The notes under the pieces are model-generated. The model did not search any database. It was given only the letters and a program-made list of their open reading frames with translations, and was not told where the DNA came from. Both the position numbers and the translations under genes were made by a program. Positions 1 through 10,599 of a DNA stretch of 64,000 nucleotides are shown in pieces. Each line of letters begins with the position of its first letter. The stretch's first letter is position 1. Source of the DNA: Nectonema munidae (lineage: Eukaryota; Nematomorpha; Nectonematoida; Nectonematidae); the NCBI GenBank assembly GCA_030549495.1, contig JAUIRK010000144.1, positions 372,001 to 436,000 on the forward strand, read 5' to 3'.

Positions 1-366
1 GTAACTCTGATGTACCAAGTGTGTTCCTGAATTCTGTCGTCTTTGTTTTCCCGGAATTTACGTGAACTTACTTTAGTTTTCGGCTTCCAGGAATCCATTA
101 TTTTTTTAAACTTGCTTCAAAAATTCAGCAAAAAAAGAAATATGAGATGAGGAAAAAAAATTCACTACGCTTATAAAGCATCTTAATAAATGCACATATG
201 TTTATGCAGATTATTCGGGTAAACGTCAGCTAAATTCTAATAGCTTATGTGGATTAAGCGCATTTTTGTTTGTGGCAAAAGATTCATTTTAATTAATTTT
301 TAGAATGTTAATTAAAATAAATACTATGGAAGTTTCTTTAATGATCAAGATGATGTAAGTATAGAG

Positions 367-1005
367 CAGTGATTCTCAACCTCTTTTTTGTTATGGACCC
401 TTTTTAAAACGAAAAATCTTTTTTTTTCTTTCTTCAAATGATTATATTTATCAAAGCCGTTTCTTATTCACCATTTTTTATTTGTTGATTTAAACAATTT
501 TTTAATTGGTGAATTAATTTTATGTTGTATATATTTTTAAATCTGCAAAATTTTTTTAATAATATTAACTAAGTGAAAAAAGTGGAAATTTGAACTTTGA
601 ACTTGATGTCCGGGGGCTAACATGATATGTCGGGTTCAATTTAAGTCAAAGACCATCTTAAATCTCCTCTGCCAATAAGATTTAGTCTGTTTAGACTTTT
701 TGAATACAGATAGAGAATACGACTGAAAGCTTTAACGTTGATAATTAAGAATAAATTATATTTTAATCACTTTTGCTATCAAACCCCATTCAACAAGATA
801 TGGAGATGGGAATGACTGTGCTTTTTGCCATAATATATCATTTTTTCAATTTCAGAACGTTAGCTCAACAAAATTATATTTTTTTTTAATATAAGCTTTT
901 TGCGTAATTTTTTGGGTTCTAAATTTGAAATATTCTTACACGGACCCCTTTAAAAATAGTATGGACCACTTAGGGGTCCCGCATGAACCACGTTGAGAAA
1001 CACTG
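367..1005. mobile_element. hAT-type non-autonomous element (MITE), SPIN-like ends
   Basis: The ends are inverted: CAGTGATTCTCAACC at the left and its near complement GTTGAGAAACACTG at the right. The flanking 8-mers gtatagag (359-366) and ctctagag (1006-1013) match at 6 of 8 positions, as expected for an old hAT 8-bp target duplication. No coding capacity is seen. The interior has the 'ggaccc ... ggggtccc' pairing close to the ends that is common in hAT derivatives with CAGTGGTTCTCAACC termini (the SPIN/Charlie group). The assignment rests on termini and target size only. Confidence 0.75.
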
Positions 1006-1013
1006 CTCTAGAG

Positions 1014-2173
1014 AAAGAAAATATTGTAAAAATGCCAAAACTCCATAAAAGTCAAATATTCAATAAACCTAAACAATTAAAATTTTAGCTATCAAATGAA
1101 AAGGTATTAAAACCCGGGTAGCATATATATATATTGCAGGGGGAACAAACATTGTCAAAAACACTGGCACGTGAAGAATGGAGCCGGTTTTTAAATAGAA
1201 TTTAAGTGACTAGCCTGAAATTCACTCATTTACTATCACGATTGCTTCTCCTTACAAGCTAAAGGTTGTCTTTACATTTTTAAGATAAGAGCTACATCGG
1301 AAGTGGAATAAAATACATTTACGATTCATAACATGACTCCCTGTACTTGAATATCCACAGCGACAGAATTAGCGTTGCCTTTATTTTGCTTTTAGCGAGA
1401 ACGTATAAGAAGAAAAAATCTCAGATTAGAGTGAATCTCAAAGGGAACTAAAATTTTCTTTATTCCATACTTTTTTTTAAAGATTTTTTGTTTTAAAAAT
1501 ATAATATAGAAAAGATATTTAAATTTTCTAATTTAAAAAAGATTTATTTTTAATTTTGGAATAATTTTTGGCATTTATGGGGGCGTGAGTAAGGTTGGTT
1601 AGATACTTGACTGTGATACCGCAGGGTCTCGGATTCAATCCAGCATCAAGCTTTCTTTGCTCATAGTTCGACCTAAACTAGATTCAACAAAAGGGAAGCA
1701 AAACAGGCTCTTGGTCAGAATTTCATCAATTTCAACTTGCTGTTAAAGTAAACGACATCTATAATTTAAAAAGTATTTTGTTACCCATATTCAAAGTTTA
1801 GTCAATTCAATATTACTAATTAAAACTAAAGTAAGAAATCGAATGGATTAAAAAGGATATTGATTATTATTATTATGTGTAGTTTGAAAAATAGCAATAA
1901 AAGATGTCACGCGCTCTTCAAAACTCCTTAAGCTTATTTTTTCCAGTCTTATTATTTCAAAATATGCTATTATTTATGCCTAGCATTGTGAAGGAAAAGA
2001 TTTTTAAAGTTTCATCAACTTTACCAATTTGTTCAATATATCAAATTATTTATAAGGTAAACTTTAGAACCGTTTTGCGAAATAATATATATATATATGC
2101 ATATCACTGTCATCTTTTATTAGTAATATAAATGAATAATTTATGTAAAATGTGAACAAATATCCGTGCTTAC
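1014..2173. other. AT-rich non-coding stretch, with one SINE
   Basis: Apart from the SINE at 1579-1700, nothing gene-like is recognised. If the host gene continues leftward, this is its intron or its 3' part. No cytoplasmic exon of the receptor could be identified here. Confidence 0.5.
1579..1700 (+). repeat. tRNA-derived SINE (degenerate)
   Basis: The stretch starts with a gggg-cgtgagtaaggttgg block and has a box-B-like segment (ggattcaatccag) followed by a tail with 'ctcatagttcgacctaa'. The same head, box B region and tail recur at 23,085-23,234 on the other strand, and the tail also recurs at 43,155-43,290. This shows a dispersed family. Box A is poorly preserved. Confidence 0.6.
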
Positions 2174-2279
2174 TTTTTAAACGCATAAATACACAGTAGA
2201 AGTGAAGTTAGTAGGATGCCAATCAAAACTACCAAAAGCGTGTAGATGATATATTGCGTGTTTTCGCGCCAAAAACATT
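2174..2279 (-). CDS. Receptor exon: transmembrane helix
   Basis: Read leftward, the acceptor is ...ttttcaag. The exon then codes a short juxtamembrane stretch (ECFWRENTQ), about 23 hydrophobic residues rich in Leu, Ile and Val, and a basic AFKK stop-transfer end. The donor is gtaagc. Entry phase 1 matches the end of the previous exon at 4722, and exit is phase 2. The cytoplasmic part must lie further left, probably outside the window. Confidence 0.75.
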
Positions 2280-3689
2280 CTTGAAAATATTTAAAAATAA
2301 ATTTTCTTGCAGAATGAATACAAACAAAATTTGTAGAAAACTTTTGTTTGGAGTGACAAAGGAAATATTTTGTTGAAGCAAACTCAATGAACAATTTGGC
2401 ATGGAATATGATGTCCAGTCTGAATTCAAGCTTGCAATGGACGGAATAAGACGTAGCCAGTATATTTCACCACATTTCAAATCTAAGAAATACACATAGA
2501 GGAATATACACGATGGCCTTAAAATAAAATAGCACAGATTCTTAAGTTCATATATCTTAAGGCTTTGTACATTTTGGAATAAAGTAATGATAATAATTGT
2601 TAGAATGGTATTATACTTCAGAATATACGAAGCGAAAGAAAAATGCCCAGAAAGGCTTCATCAAACATCATATTGTGAATAAATCCAATAAGCACTGAAT
2701 CAGAAGGAGTACTGATAATCTCTTTCATGCTCCTTTCAAAAACAAGAACAAGACTCTTTCATGATACTTTGAATGCTCGAGTGTTTAAAGAAGATTACTT
2801 CACGAACAAAGATATACGATCATATCAATGTACGCAACTTGCATCTCTCAGCCCAACAAAATAGTAAACCAATATTTTAAATATTTGGTTTGATGCAAAA
2901 ATTGGAATTAACATAAAATTTCATTCTATACACAAAACAGCTAAGAAACTTGTTCAGCCATGAACAATAATATGAATGATATATCTCAGCTAGATCAAAG
3001 AGCATATTGAAATACCTAATGAAAAAATTTTTCTTAAAATATACATATCTTTGTTCGAGTGTTGATGTAGAAAAATGAATACATGAAAATTCGATCAGGA
3101 AAATTTTGAGTTATGAGAACTAATTCAAATAATTTTACAAAATACTTAAGAGTTGTATTTAAATTGAAAACATTTTAGCGAATTTGTGAATTATTTGAAT
3201 CTTTGTTTCAAAATTTGTAGAATTTTTTTTTCAATTGATCAATTGACTTTCTGTTAAACTTTTGATTAATTTTGGTATTTCAAAAATTTTAATAAAATAT
3301 TTTGAACTTTTTTATTATTATTTTTCAAAATTACCAACTTCCAGCAATTATGTATTTTAATTTATGTATTTGTATGTTTTCTAAAAATATACAATACTTA
3401 ATTAGTAGCAATTAAATTAAAAAATGATAGTATTTGTCGTCAGTTCTCAAGATACGAAGTTTCTTTCATTAAAAATTCAATTTTATAATTTCTCCATGAC
3501 ATTCTTGTTATTTTTCTTTCAATGTTTAAATTGCTTCAAGATATCCAAATTCTCCTCACTCTTGATTTTCATCAATACTGAAATAAATAGGAAAAAGGGT
3601 GTTCAAACAGCTTGGACCGATTTTAAATCTGAATTAAGTTTAAGCGTTTAAAAGATTCGTTTCTCTTTCCATCAGATATGACAAATTAA
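2280..3689. other. Intron, AT-rich, nothing recognised
   Basis: This is the right portion of the intron between the transmembrane exon and the last FN3 exon. No conserved protein pattern, RNA gene or paired termini could be supported. Confidence 0.5.
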
Positions 3690-4345
3690 GTCTTTGGCAT
3701 TTTCAATTATAGAAAGATGAACAATTAAACAACGTGTTAAAGTAGAACAGAAACGCATTTCTCGCACTTCGCAGTCTGTTCGTCATTGCGAGAAGGAATT
3801 GAACATCTTCACAACAAAGTTGCATTAACTTTTGAAAAAAGATTTGTCTCTACACGCTTACAGAATATAAATGACCCAAGAACTGAAAAATGCTGACCAT
3901 TTGAAGTCCCGTACATAGGTCAATTGGGTGCATGAGAAAAGACAAGTGAATAAAGATTTTCCGCAAAAATCCTCTTCTCCTTAGTGATGAAACATTTGGC
4001 CGTATTTCTTCGAAAATGATGCCAGAAAATCTGTTATGGTGACAGGTTAGCTATACCGTGAAATGATAAACAACTTTTTATGGCCTGAATTGAATGCTGC
4101 TATGCATGCGCCACATGCTACACAGCCAATGGCTTTATTGAATGAGAAGTTCCCATGTCACACCATCTCTCAAAACAGCGAAGCTCATTGGTCACCAGGA
4201 TCGTGCGACTTAATCCCATTAGATATCTTCCTTTGAGGTCTGAAGGATGAGATAAGAATTGCGGAGCAACTATGCAGAGACGCCATCAAATATTTTGACC
4301 ATAGAGTGGAGGTGTGCCGCTGATATCTTGGCGGACATTTGGTCG
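3690..4345 (+). pseudogene. mariner-like transposase remnant
   Basis: Conceptual pieces on the plus strand match the second half of a mariner transposase. They include a YRE-MINNFLWPELN-like stretch (about 4050-4095), a piece like ALL-EKFP-H-IS-N (about 4130-4180) and the HWSPGSCDL-PLDIFL pattern (about 4190-4240), which corresponds to the conserved 'WPPRSCDLTPLDFFLWG' region before the last catalytic Asp. Stops and frame changes are frequent, so the copy is old and dead. It lies in an intron of the receptor gene on the opposite strand. Confidence 0.75.
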
Positions 4346-4721
4346 ATATTTTTCACACATAATTGCGAAGACTGATTATTATTCATTCCTAACTTTGATC
4401 CATCTCAAAAATAAAATGATTGATCAGTTAAAAAAGCTAACTCCACCAAATTCTACAATCCAAAATTAATTTGATCTCTTTTACAACAAAGTGTTATATG
4501 CAGTCTATGATTCTTCAGTAGTGATTCGTGAAATATTTTACATATCCTTCTAACTTTTTTAATAATCTTCATCAAATTACTATGACATCCTAAAATAATG
4601 AAAATTTTATTGAGAAGAATTCATTATTTTAATTGCATTGAGATAAAACCATTTAAAAGTAAATGATTGTTCATTTGGAATAGCCGGTTGCGAACTTCGG
4701 GTTTAATGAAAAACATGTAAC

Positions 4722-4814
4722 CCGTTTTCAAAGTAAAAAATGTTCCCACTGAAGTTATAGCGCTCTCATTTGTGTTAGCATTCGACAATATAGCAAAAGA
4801 AAATGTGTTAAGTG
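4722..4814 (-). CDS. Receptor exon: end of FN3-2
   Basis: Acceptor ...tttgaag, donor g|gttac. It codes the C-terminal strands of the second FN3 domain (ALNTFSFAILSNANTNESA...). This is the usual 'L-p-T-Y-F-V-A-NA-G-S' pattern with Phe in place of Tyr. Phase 1 in and phase 1 out join the exon at 4987-5238 to the transmembrane exon without a break. Confidence 0.7.
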
Positions 4815-4986
4815 CTTCAAATATTTTTACGTTAAGCAAATAAGTCCTGCTTGAAATTGCGTTATGAACCCCGGTCCGCTAATTAACTAATTAGCTAATT
4901 ATAATTTGCGTACTCTCATATCCCCATCGGTACCTAAAAATGTTCTATTTATCTAGAATGGGGTAGAGGAAAACAGATTTGCCTAC

Positions 4987-5238
4987 CTGCAATGACGTAG
5001 TAAGATTGGTAGTGATGTTCTATTGAGGGGTTTATGCCGATGGAAGTGATGAACTTTTGATCGTTATCAGTGAATTGTAAGATGAATTCCTTTTCCACTG
5101 ATGCTGAAGAATTCTTTTTGGAGGAGCGATGAAAGTCTGTAAGATTCCAAGAGACTTTCAGATTCAGGGAAAGATTTCCTTCGCTACCAGGCTCTCCAAA
5201 AGTTTGAAAGCTGAGAGGAATTTGGAGTGAGCTTTTGG
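4987..5238 (-). CDS. Receptor exon: first part of FN3-2
   Basis: Acceptor tttcag, donor gtaggc, 252 nt, phase 1 to phase 1. It encodes the N-terminal and middle strands of the second FN3 domain, with the core Trp in LKVSWNLTDF and the strand pattern KEFILQFTDN. A Ser/Lys-rich insert follows the Trp. It continues into the exon at 4722-4814 (...YQSYYVIA, then ALNTFSF). Confidence 0.8.
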
Positions 5239-5566
5239 CTGAAATGGAAAGGAATAAATCAAAATATACTAAGTTTAAAACAATTAAAATATCTGATAAG
5301 GTTCATCATTGACCGATTTTTGCTCGTATCGTCACGGTATCTTTTGCGAATATCCAAAAAAGAAATTTTTTTTAGTCTTTGTGTTGTAAGCTAGTGTTCA
5401 GTTTATGCTGAAAATTTGTGTCCACAAAACTGCTACAAAACACAATTAAAATTCCCTATTGCCACACTGCTTAAATTTTATTGTTCAGATTGGTAAAATT
5501 ATTTTAATAAATTTTATGAGTTCTTAAAAGCTCGCAATTAAAAAATGAGATTAAATCACGTTTACG

Positions 5567-5665
5567 TAATCAGGAGGTGGCCTAGTTGCTGGAGCGTAGG
5601 TTCTCGATCCAGAGGGCCTGTGTTCGATTCCCGATCGTTCTTCGCTTGGATGCGAGACATCTAAA
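5567..5665 (+). repeat. tRNA-derived SINE with good A and B boxes
   Basis: Box A tggcctagttg (5578-5588) and box B gttcgattccc (5622-5632) lie at tRNA-like spacing, inside a tRNA-like head (ctggagcg, aggttc, tctcgatccagagg). This is the best internal pol III promoter in the window. A true tRNA gene is unlikely, since no clean acceptor stem closes around it. It lies in a receptor intron. Confidence 0.65.
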
Positions 5666-6318
5666 AAAATCTCACTTCATTGATTCAAACAATTTTTTGC
5701 ATAAAATATTCATTTGAATATTGTTTGTCGTTAGCTTTCATCGAAGAATCCAGAATATGAACCGTTGAAGGAAAAATTGAACTTTTAAAAGCGTGTTGTT
5801 TATGATGCACATCACAGTGGTGCATTCGTAGAGCTCTTCCAGTTGGGGATAGATTAGAGGATTTCTAAAATGGCATCTTCCTTAACTGTATATGTCTCAT
5901 TTTTTTAGTGAGATTCCATTTATCAGTTTTGACTTATTTCCAACATCCACAACACTCTAAATCTAAAATGTTTTCTTTTTCTCCTCAAAGGAGCTAAATC
6001 TTTACACTTAACGCTTAAGTTAGGTTTTTTTTATTATTTTAAATCTAAATTTTGTAAGTTGAGTAAAATAAATTTAAAATCCATTTTCAAAATCAAAATG
6101 CCCCGAAAAATGAAAGTAACAAAAAATATATTCATACACATGTAAAAATTTTCAATAATTGGTTTTAAGGCCAAAATCCGTAGTTAGAGCTGTTTTTATT
6201 GAAAAAGGGATAAAATGATTCATAGGCAATTATTTAAGCAAAAAATATTAGTCAAAGATGCTGATACACTAAATTAAAACTAATTTGTGGAAAGAGAATT
6301 AGAAAAACTGGAGGATAC

Positions 6319-6477
6319 CTTTAGTTTGTATGGTATAATTGACAACTTTGGAGATGGGAGAAGCGCTCTGAGCATTATAAGCCACAACATAGAAACGATA
6401 TGCTTCATTTGTCTTCAACTTACTCACAACGGCTGTGAATTCCTTGCCCCCAGTCACGACTTGTTTCTCGGATTCAG
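6319..6477 (-). CDS. Receptor exon: second half of FN3-1
   Basis: Acceptor tttcag, donor gtatcc, 159 nt, phase 1 to phase 1. It codes the second half of the first FN3 domain, including KEFTAVVSKLKTNEAYRFYV, the FN3 E-F-G strands with the conserved Leu and Tyr, and then the linker to FN3-2. The similarity to the heparin-binding FN3 of Ihog is suggestive (K-FTA-V--LK----YRF). Confidence 0.85.
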
Positions 6478-7930
6478 CTGAAATGGAGGAAGTGTCGTGC
6501 AAATAATCAATAATAATAATCAATCACATAATTATATCGATTAAAATGAAAAAAATGGTCAAAATTTCTTTAAGTTTTTAAAACAAATAAATTTTGCTAA
6601 TGTCAAATTTTTTACTATGTTTAACTTATACGTATAGTTTTTAGAATTTCGATTAAAAAATTTGGTACTTAAGTGTAGGTGGCGTTAATTTTAATTAATA
6701 AAATAATTAGTAGCGCAGGCGTGTCTCTGAATAGGTTTCCTGGTAATTAATTATTTTTTAACAAATTAAATTTATTTCAAAAATTAGTACAATAAAGACA
6801 ATAGCGTAGTTATGCAAATCAAATCAATATTACTGATAAACCAGCTTCTTATTATAATACTTTTCCATATTGAATTTTATTATAAAAAAAACAAAAAAAA
6901 ATTTAAGTAAAAAATACTGTAAGTTCGTTTTGATGATGATGGTAATGCAAAGGAATTTAAAAATGTAGGACAAACAAAAATTTATCGTTAAATCCAACGT
7001 TCCACTTCATATTCGAATGTTTCAACTTACAGTACATGTTCTGGCAAAACAACACATAATGAAAGATAATACTTCACGTGTTGCTTGGAAACCAAAAAGG
7101 ATTACTATCAGATTCACGAGACTGAAGAAATCATAACCCAGATTGAAAAATTCACAATGGCAACACTGTGTTGCATAATAAGATTTGGAAAATTTGTTAA
7201 CATTTTTTTTTAATTTATTTTTTGCTCAGTTTCAGAATTCTTATTCGGGGATTCAGAATAATAAAATGAAGGTTAACAAAATATTTATTATTTCTAGCCG
7301 GGTTGTTGAAGCGCATATGTTAAAGGGTATAAGAGAAGGAGTCGGTGACGTATTTTTTAAGTGTCTTAAAAAAATAAAAAAAATACGTTTAAAATATGGA
7401 ATAGGCCTTCTTTAGCTGATTCAAGAAGTAAAATTTGGTTTTTAATATTTTTAACCTTTAAGAGTGTTTAGGCAGATTATTTAGTAGTTGTAATCGATGC
7501 CGGAATTTGTAAGTACTTTTTCTATAGGCGAGTTTTTATATTGATGAATTCTAGAATTTATTTTCTTACATGAGTTAACAATTTTTGCTTTACTTTTTCT
7601 AAGGATGAAATCAGTTTTCAGTTTTTTATAAGAACTTTAAAATTTCATTTGATTTCAAAGTTTATTTTTGGAGAATTTTTCAAAGTTCTGTTATATCGTC
7701 AAATTTTCCTTTTGGCTTAAAATATCGATCATGTTCACAGCTAACAAATTTCAAGCTCGATTTTTCAAAGTTTTGTTATATCGTTGAAGAGCTTTTCGCT
7801 TCTTAAATTTTTTTTCCAAAATCATTCATCTAAATTCTTTTTTTGTTTTAAAATTTTATGTGTGAAATATTGACTTTCGATGATTTACATTTCAGATAAG
7901 TTTTTACAAAAATGCAAATATTTTATATAT
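6478..7930. other. Intron, AT-rich, nothing recognised
   Basis: Low-complexity intronic DNA between the two FN3-1 exons. No coding pattern or paired termini are seen. Confidence 0.5.
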
Positions 7931-8310
7931 ACACTATACTCTCGATAAACGAGACACCAGTATAAGGGACGACTGCGTGTATGGGACAGTTTTTGAAGTC
8001 AGTCTATTATTTAGTTCTACTTTTTCTCTGGTTGTATGTGACGCTAAATGATCTTATGGGCTAATGAAAGATTAAAAGCATTACATTTCAAAAAAAAATA
8101 TAGAGTAAATGCATAGCAAAATGAAACAGAATGTTTCCAAATAAACTAGCTAGCTTGAAGATAAACACAACTTCATTGTTTCCTACTTTTAACTTAAAAA
8201 AAGGAAACTATATGGCAAATTTATGATGAAAAATATGCATAAGCAGCTATAACATTGTTTATAACAGACCATATGTGCCCCTTATAACGAGATTAGAGTT
8301 GTATCCATTT
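7931..8310. mobile_element. Possible Tigger/pogo-type MITE
   Basis: The left end reads actatactctcgataaacg and is soon followed by agtataaggg. The right side reads ccttataacgagattagagt, the rough inverted counterpart. Such 'CTCGATAA/ CTCGTTATA' termini are typical of pogo/Tigger derivatives. The termini are imperfect and the exact ends are uncertain. Confidence 0.35.
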
Positions 8311-8375
8311 CCAGCAACACCCATGTGTATATGACATATGTGTTAATTATCTCTAGATTAAAAGCAAAAGTTTAC

Positions 8376-8513
8376 CTTCTTCTGTTGCAAGAGAGTAGTG
8401 AAGGGTGTGAGCGACTAAGGGTAAATACGAGGAACTTTTATCCCAGGTGACGGAAACAGAATTTTCAGAAAGTGTTGTTATATTCACAATTTGTGGAGAA
8501 GATGGTTCATTCG
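8376..8513 (-). CDS. Receptor exon: first half of FN3-1
   Basis: Acceptor gtttttag, donor gtaaac, 138 nt. It encodes PNEPSSPQIVNITTLSENSV followed by SVTWDKSS and LVAHTLHYSLATEE, which are FN3 A to C strands with the Pro-rich start and the core Trp. Entry phase 1 joins exactly to the Ig4 exon at 18102-18330 (...YLHMKIS|P). Exit phase 1 joins to 6319-6477. Confidence 0.85.
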
Positions 8514-8805
8514 CTAAAAACAAGTATTCAGGTAAGTATCAAGTAAAAACCATAAACGTTGGGGCACTACAACTGAAGAGTTTCAGCAAAACATTTTGTG
8601 ATTTTTTTAGTTTTGCTTTTTAAAACATCGTAAGCTTTTTGGGATGAATTTTCGCATAATTTAAAGCTATACATTTTTATGTGAAAGACACGAATAACCC
8701 ATTTCTCTGAAAGGATTAATAAGATTTTTATATGTTCACCATTTTCTTCCTAATTAAATGATATAACATAATATTACAAGATCAATGTAAATAAACTTGT
8801 TCACG

Positions 8806-8876
8806 GTCCGGTCCTATAGACGGTCTAGTCCAGTCTTAATCTGGAAATTGTGAGGACCGGACTTTGAACAGGTCTA
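8806..8876. repeat. GC-rich short inverted repeat
   Basis: The arms ggtccggtcct and aggaccggac pair around about 45 bp that holds further gtcta/cagtc pieces. It may be a stem-loop or the core of a small repeat. No function is evident. Confidence 0.35.
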
Positions 8877-9099
8877 CAAGTAATAAGTAATCTAGTGTTG
8901 TTTATAGGACTTACATACTATGCAGTTTCATACGAAGAGGATTATGAACGGAAACCATATTTTTTTTGCAAAAGTATTCGAAAAAATGGTTGCCTAGTTT
9001 TACATTGGAAAATTTGAAAGCCTAATCATCAACTTTTTAAAAAAATGAAATTTCATGCATTTAAAGCAAGATGAATTTAATTTCTTGGGACAGTGGGCG

Positions 9100-9345
9100 C
9101 CAAAGGGTTAACCATATCAGTGACGGGGGGTGGGGCTAAAATTTCTCTTGTACCAGATTGGCTACATCTTTAGCTACCATACTTCGTGACATTTCTTAAA
9201 ATTGATAGCTGCATCTTTTGATACCATTTTCATGGCAGCTGAACGATCTTTTCATGCCCAAATCTGTCAATCAAAAGTGACATTATCTCTAATTAAGCTT
9301 ATAAATTTGGTTCTATATTATATACTCGTTTGAAAATTTATACAG
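9100..9345 (+). repeat. Dispersed repeat, copy 1
   Basis: Shares a long block (atagctgcatcttttgatac, cattttcatgg, cttttcatg-ccaaa, ctgtcaatcaaaa, ctatattatatact) in the same order with 32,020-32,285. No coding or terminal repeats are seen. It is an unclassified interspersed family, at least two copies of which lie in this window. Confidence 0.7.
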
Positions 9346-9447
9346 TTTTGAACGCATAACATTTTATAGTTTAAATTTTTTCAAAATCATGGTTACATTT
9401 TGTGAAATGTCAATCAAAATTTTGATTGGTGAGAAATATATCTTATG

Positions 9448-9984
9448 AAATATTACCTTTAAATTTTACATGAAATATATTTTTTATATCAAATCAGGCA
9501 TGCTAATTTCATTTTTGGAATTTAGAAATTGAAAATACATATAAGTGTGTAACAAACGTGCGGTTTACATCTAAAATCTGTCTCTGAAAACATTCATTCA
9601 AATTTTACATGGAATATACACATTATTATAATAAATCAACAATAGCAATTTCATTTATAAATTCTTTTTGCATTTAGAATTTGAAAATTCTGATCAATGT
9701 GTAACAAATTTGCGGTTTATTTTTAAAATCTGTCTCTGAGAACATTAATTCAAATTTTACAAAATAAACGTATCAAATCAACAATGCCATTTCATTTATA
9801 GATTGTTTTTGCATTTGGATTTCAAAATACTTATAAGTGTGAAACAAAGTTGCGGTTTATTTCTAAAATCTCACTTTGAGAACATTCATTCAAATTTTAC
9901 ATGAAATAAACGCATTTTCATATCAAATTAACAATGACAATTTCATTTATAGATTATTTTTGCATTTAGAATTTGAAAATACTT
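9448..9984 (+). repeat. Tandem repeat, about 140-150 bp unit, interrupted by the CACTA element
   Basis: About three and a half diverged units, marked by gcggttta...ctaaaatct, gagaacattcattcaaat, tttcatttatagatt and a 'tttgcattt' block. The fourth unit breaks at 9984 (gaaaatactt) and resumes at 15,181 (ttgtaagcgtgaatcaaa). That restores the unit sequence aaaatacttataagtgtgaaacaa seen at 9826, split here in the reader's mind at its tt. The CACTA element therefore inserted into this array. Confidence 0.75.
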
Positions 9985-10100
9985 CACAGAGAAAAATAAT
10001 TAGTTGTTGTAACTATTTGAATTAGTAAATTTCTCTTTAAAGACTAGTAAATGTGTTTATTACTAAGTAGTTAGTAAAAAATTTTTATAAGCACTAACTT
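9985..10100 (+). repeat. CACTA left terminal and subterminal repeats
   Basis: Terminal CACAGAGAAAAA followed by repeated ttagt/actag/tagtaa words (for example agtagttagtaa at 10,066-10,077). These are the likely transposase binding sites, by analogy with known CACTA elements. Confidence 0.7.
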
Positions 10101-10599
10101 TTTTTAGACTTTTTCATTTTTATACTATTTTTAAACTTCAATTTTTTTTATAAGTTAACTCAAAAAGTTAAAAATTATAGTTTTATTGTGTTAAATTCTA
10201 GTTTATTAAATCTAAATACTATGTGTATTTTTATTTTAATATGCATAGCATCGGGATAAATTATCATTAAAAAGATTTAATATCATTTCTACCAAACTAT
10301 TGGCAGTTTGTCTTTTTAGAGGATTCAAATCCAAGTATTTAAGCCACACGCTTTACCCTAGCTACTTATACCACTTATTGAAGCTTTAGACTTTTGGTAT
10401 TTACTATATAATTTTTTTCTTCTTAATGTAATTTTTTAAACTTATTGAACTTAGCAAAAACATTTTAAGAAAATAAAAAAAAATTTTAGTTTACTTTTTT
10501 TATAATTTTTTATTTTTTATTTTTATTTAATTTTTTTTTCTGTTTTCTTCTGCTTTAATAAAAATGTCTTCTCATAAATTGTAAGCTACAATTATTTTA
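10101..10599. promoter_or_regulatory. CACTA 5' leader, presumed transposase promoter
   Basis: Very AT-rich DNA between the left subterminal repeats and the transposase ATG. It must contain the promoter if the element is autonomous, but no single box can be chosen. Confidence 0.3.

Noticed and set aside
5567-5665. Genuine tRNA gene
   Set aside because: The A and B boxes are good, but no convincing acceptor stem closes around them, and relatives are dispersed as SINE-like copies.
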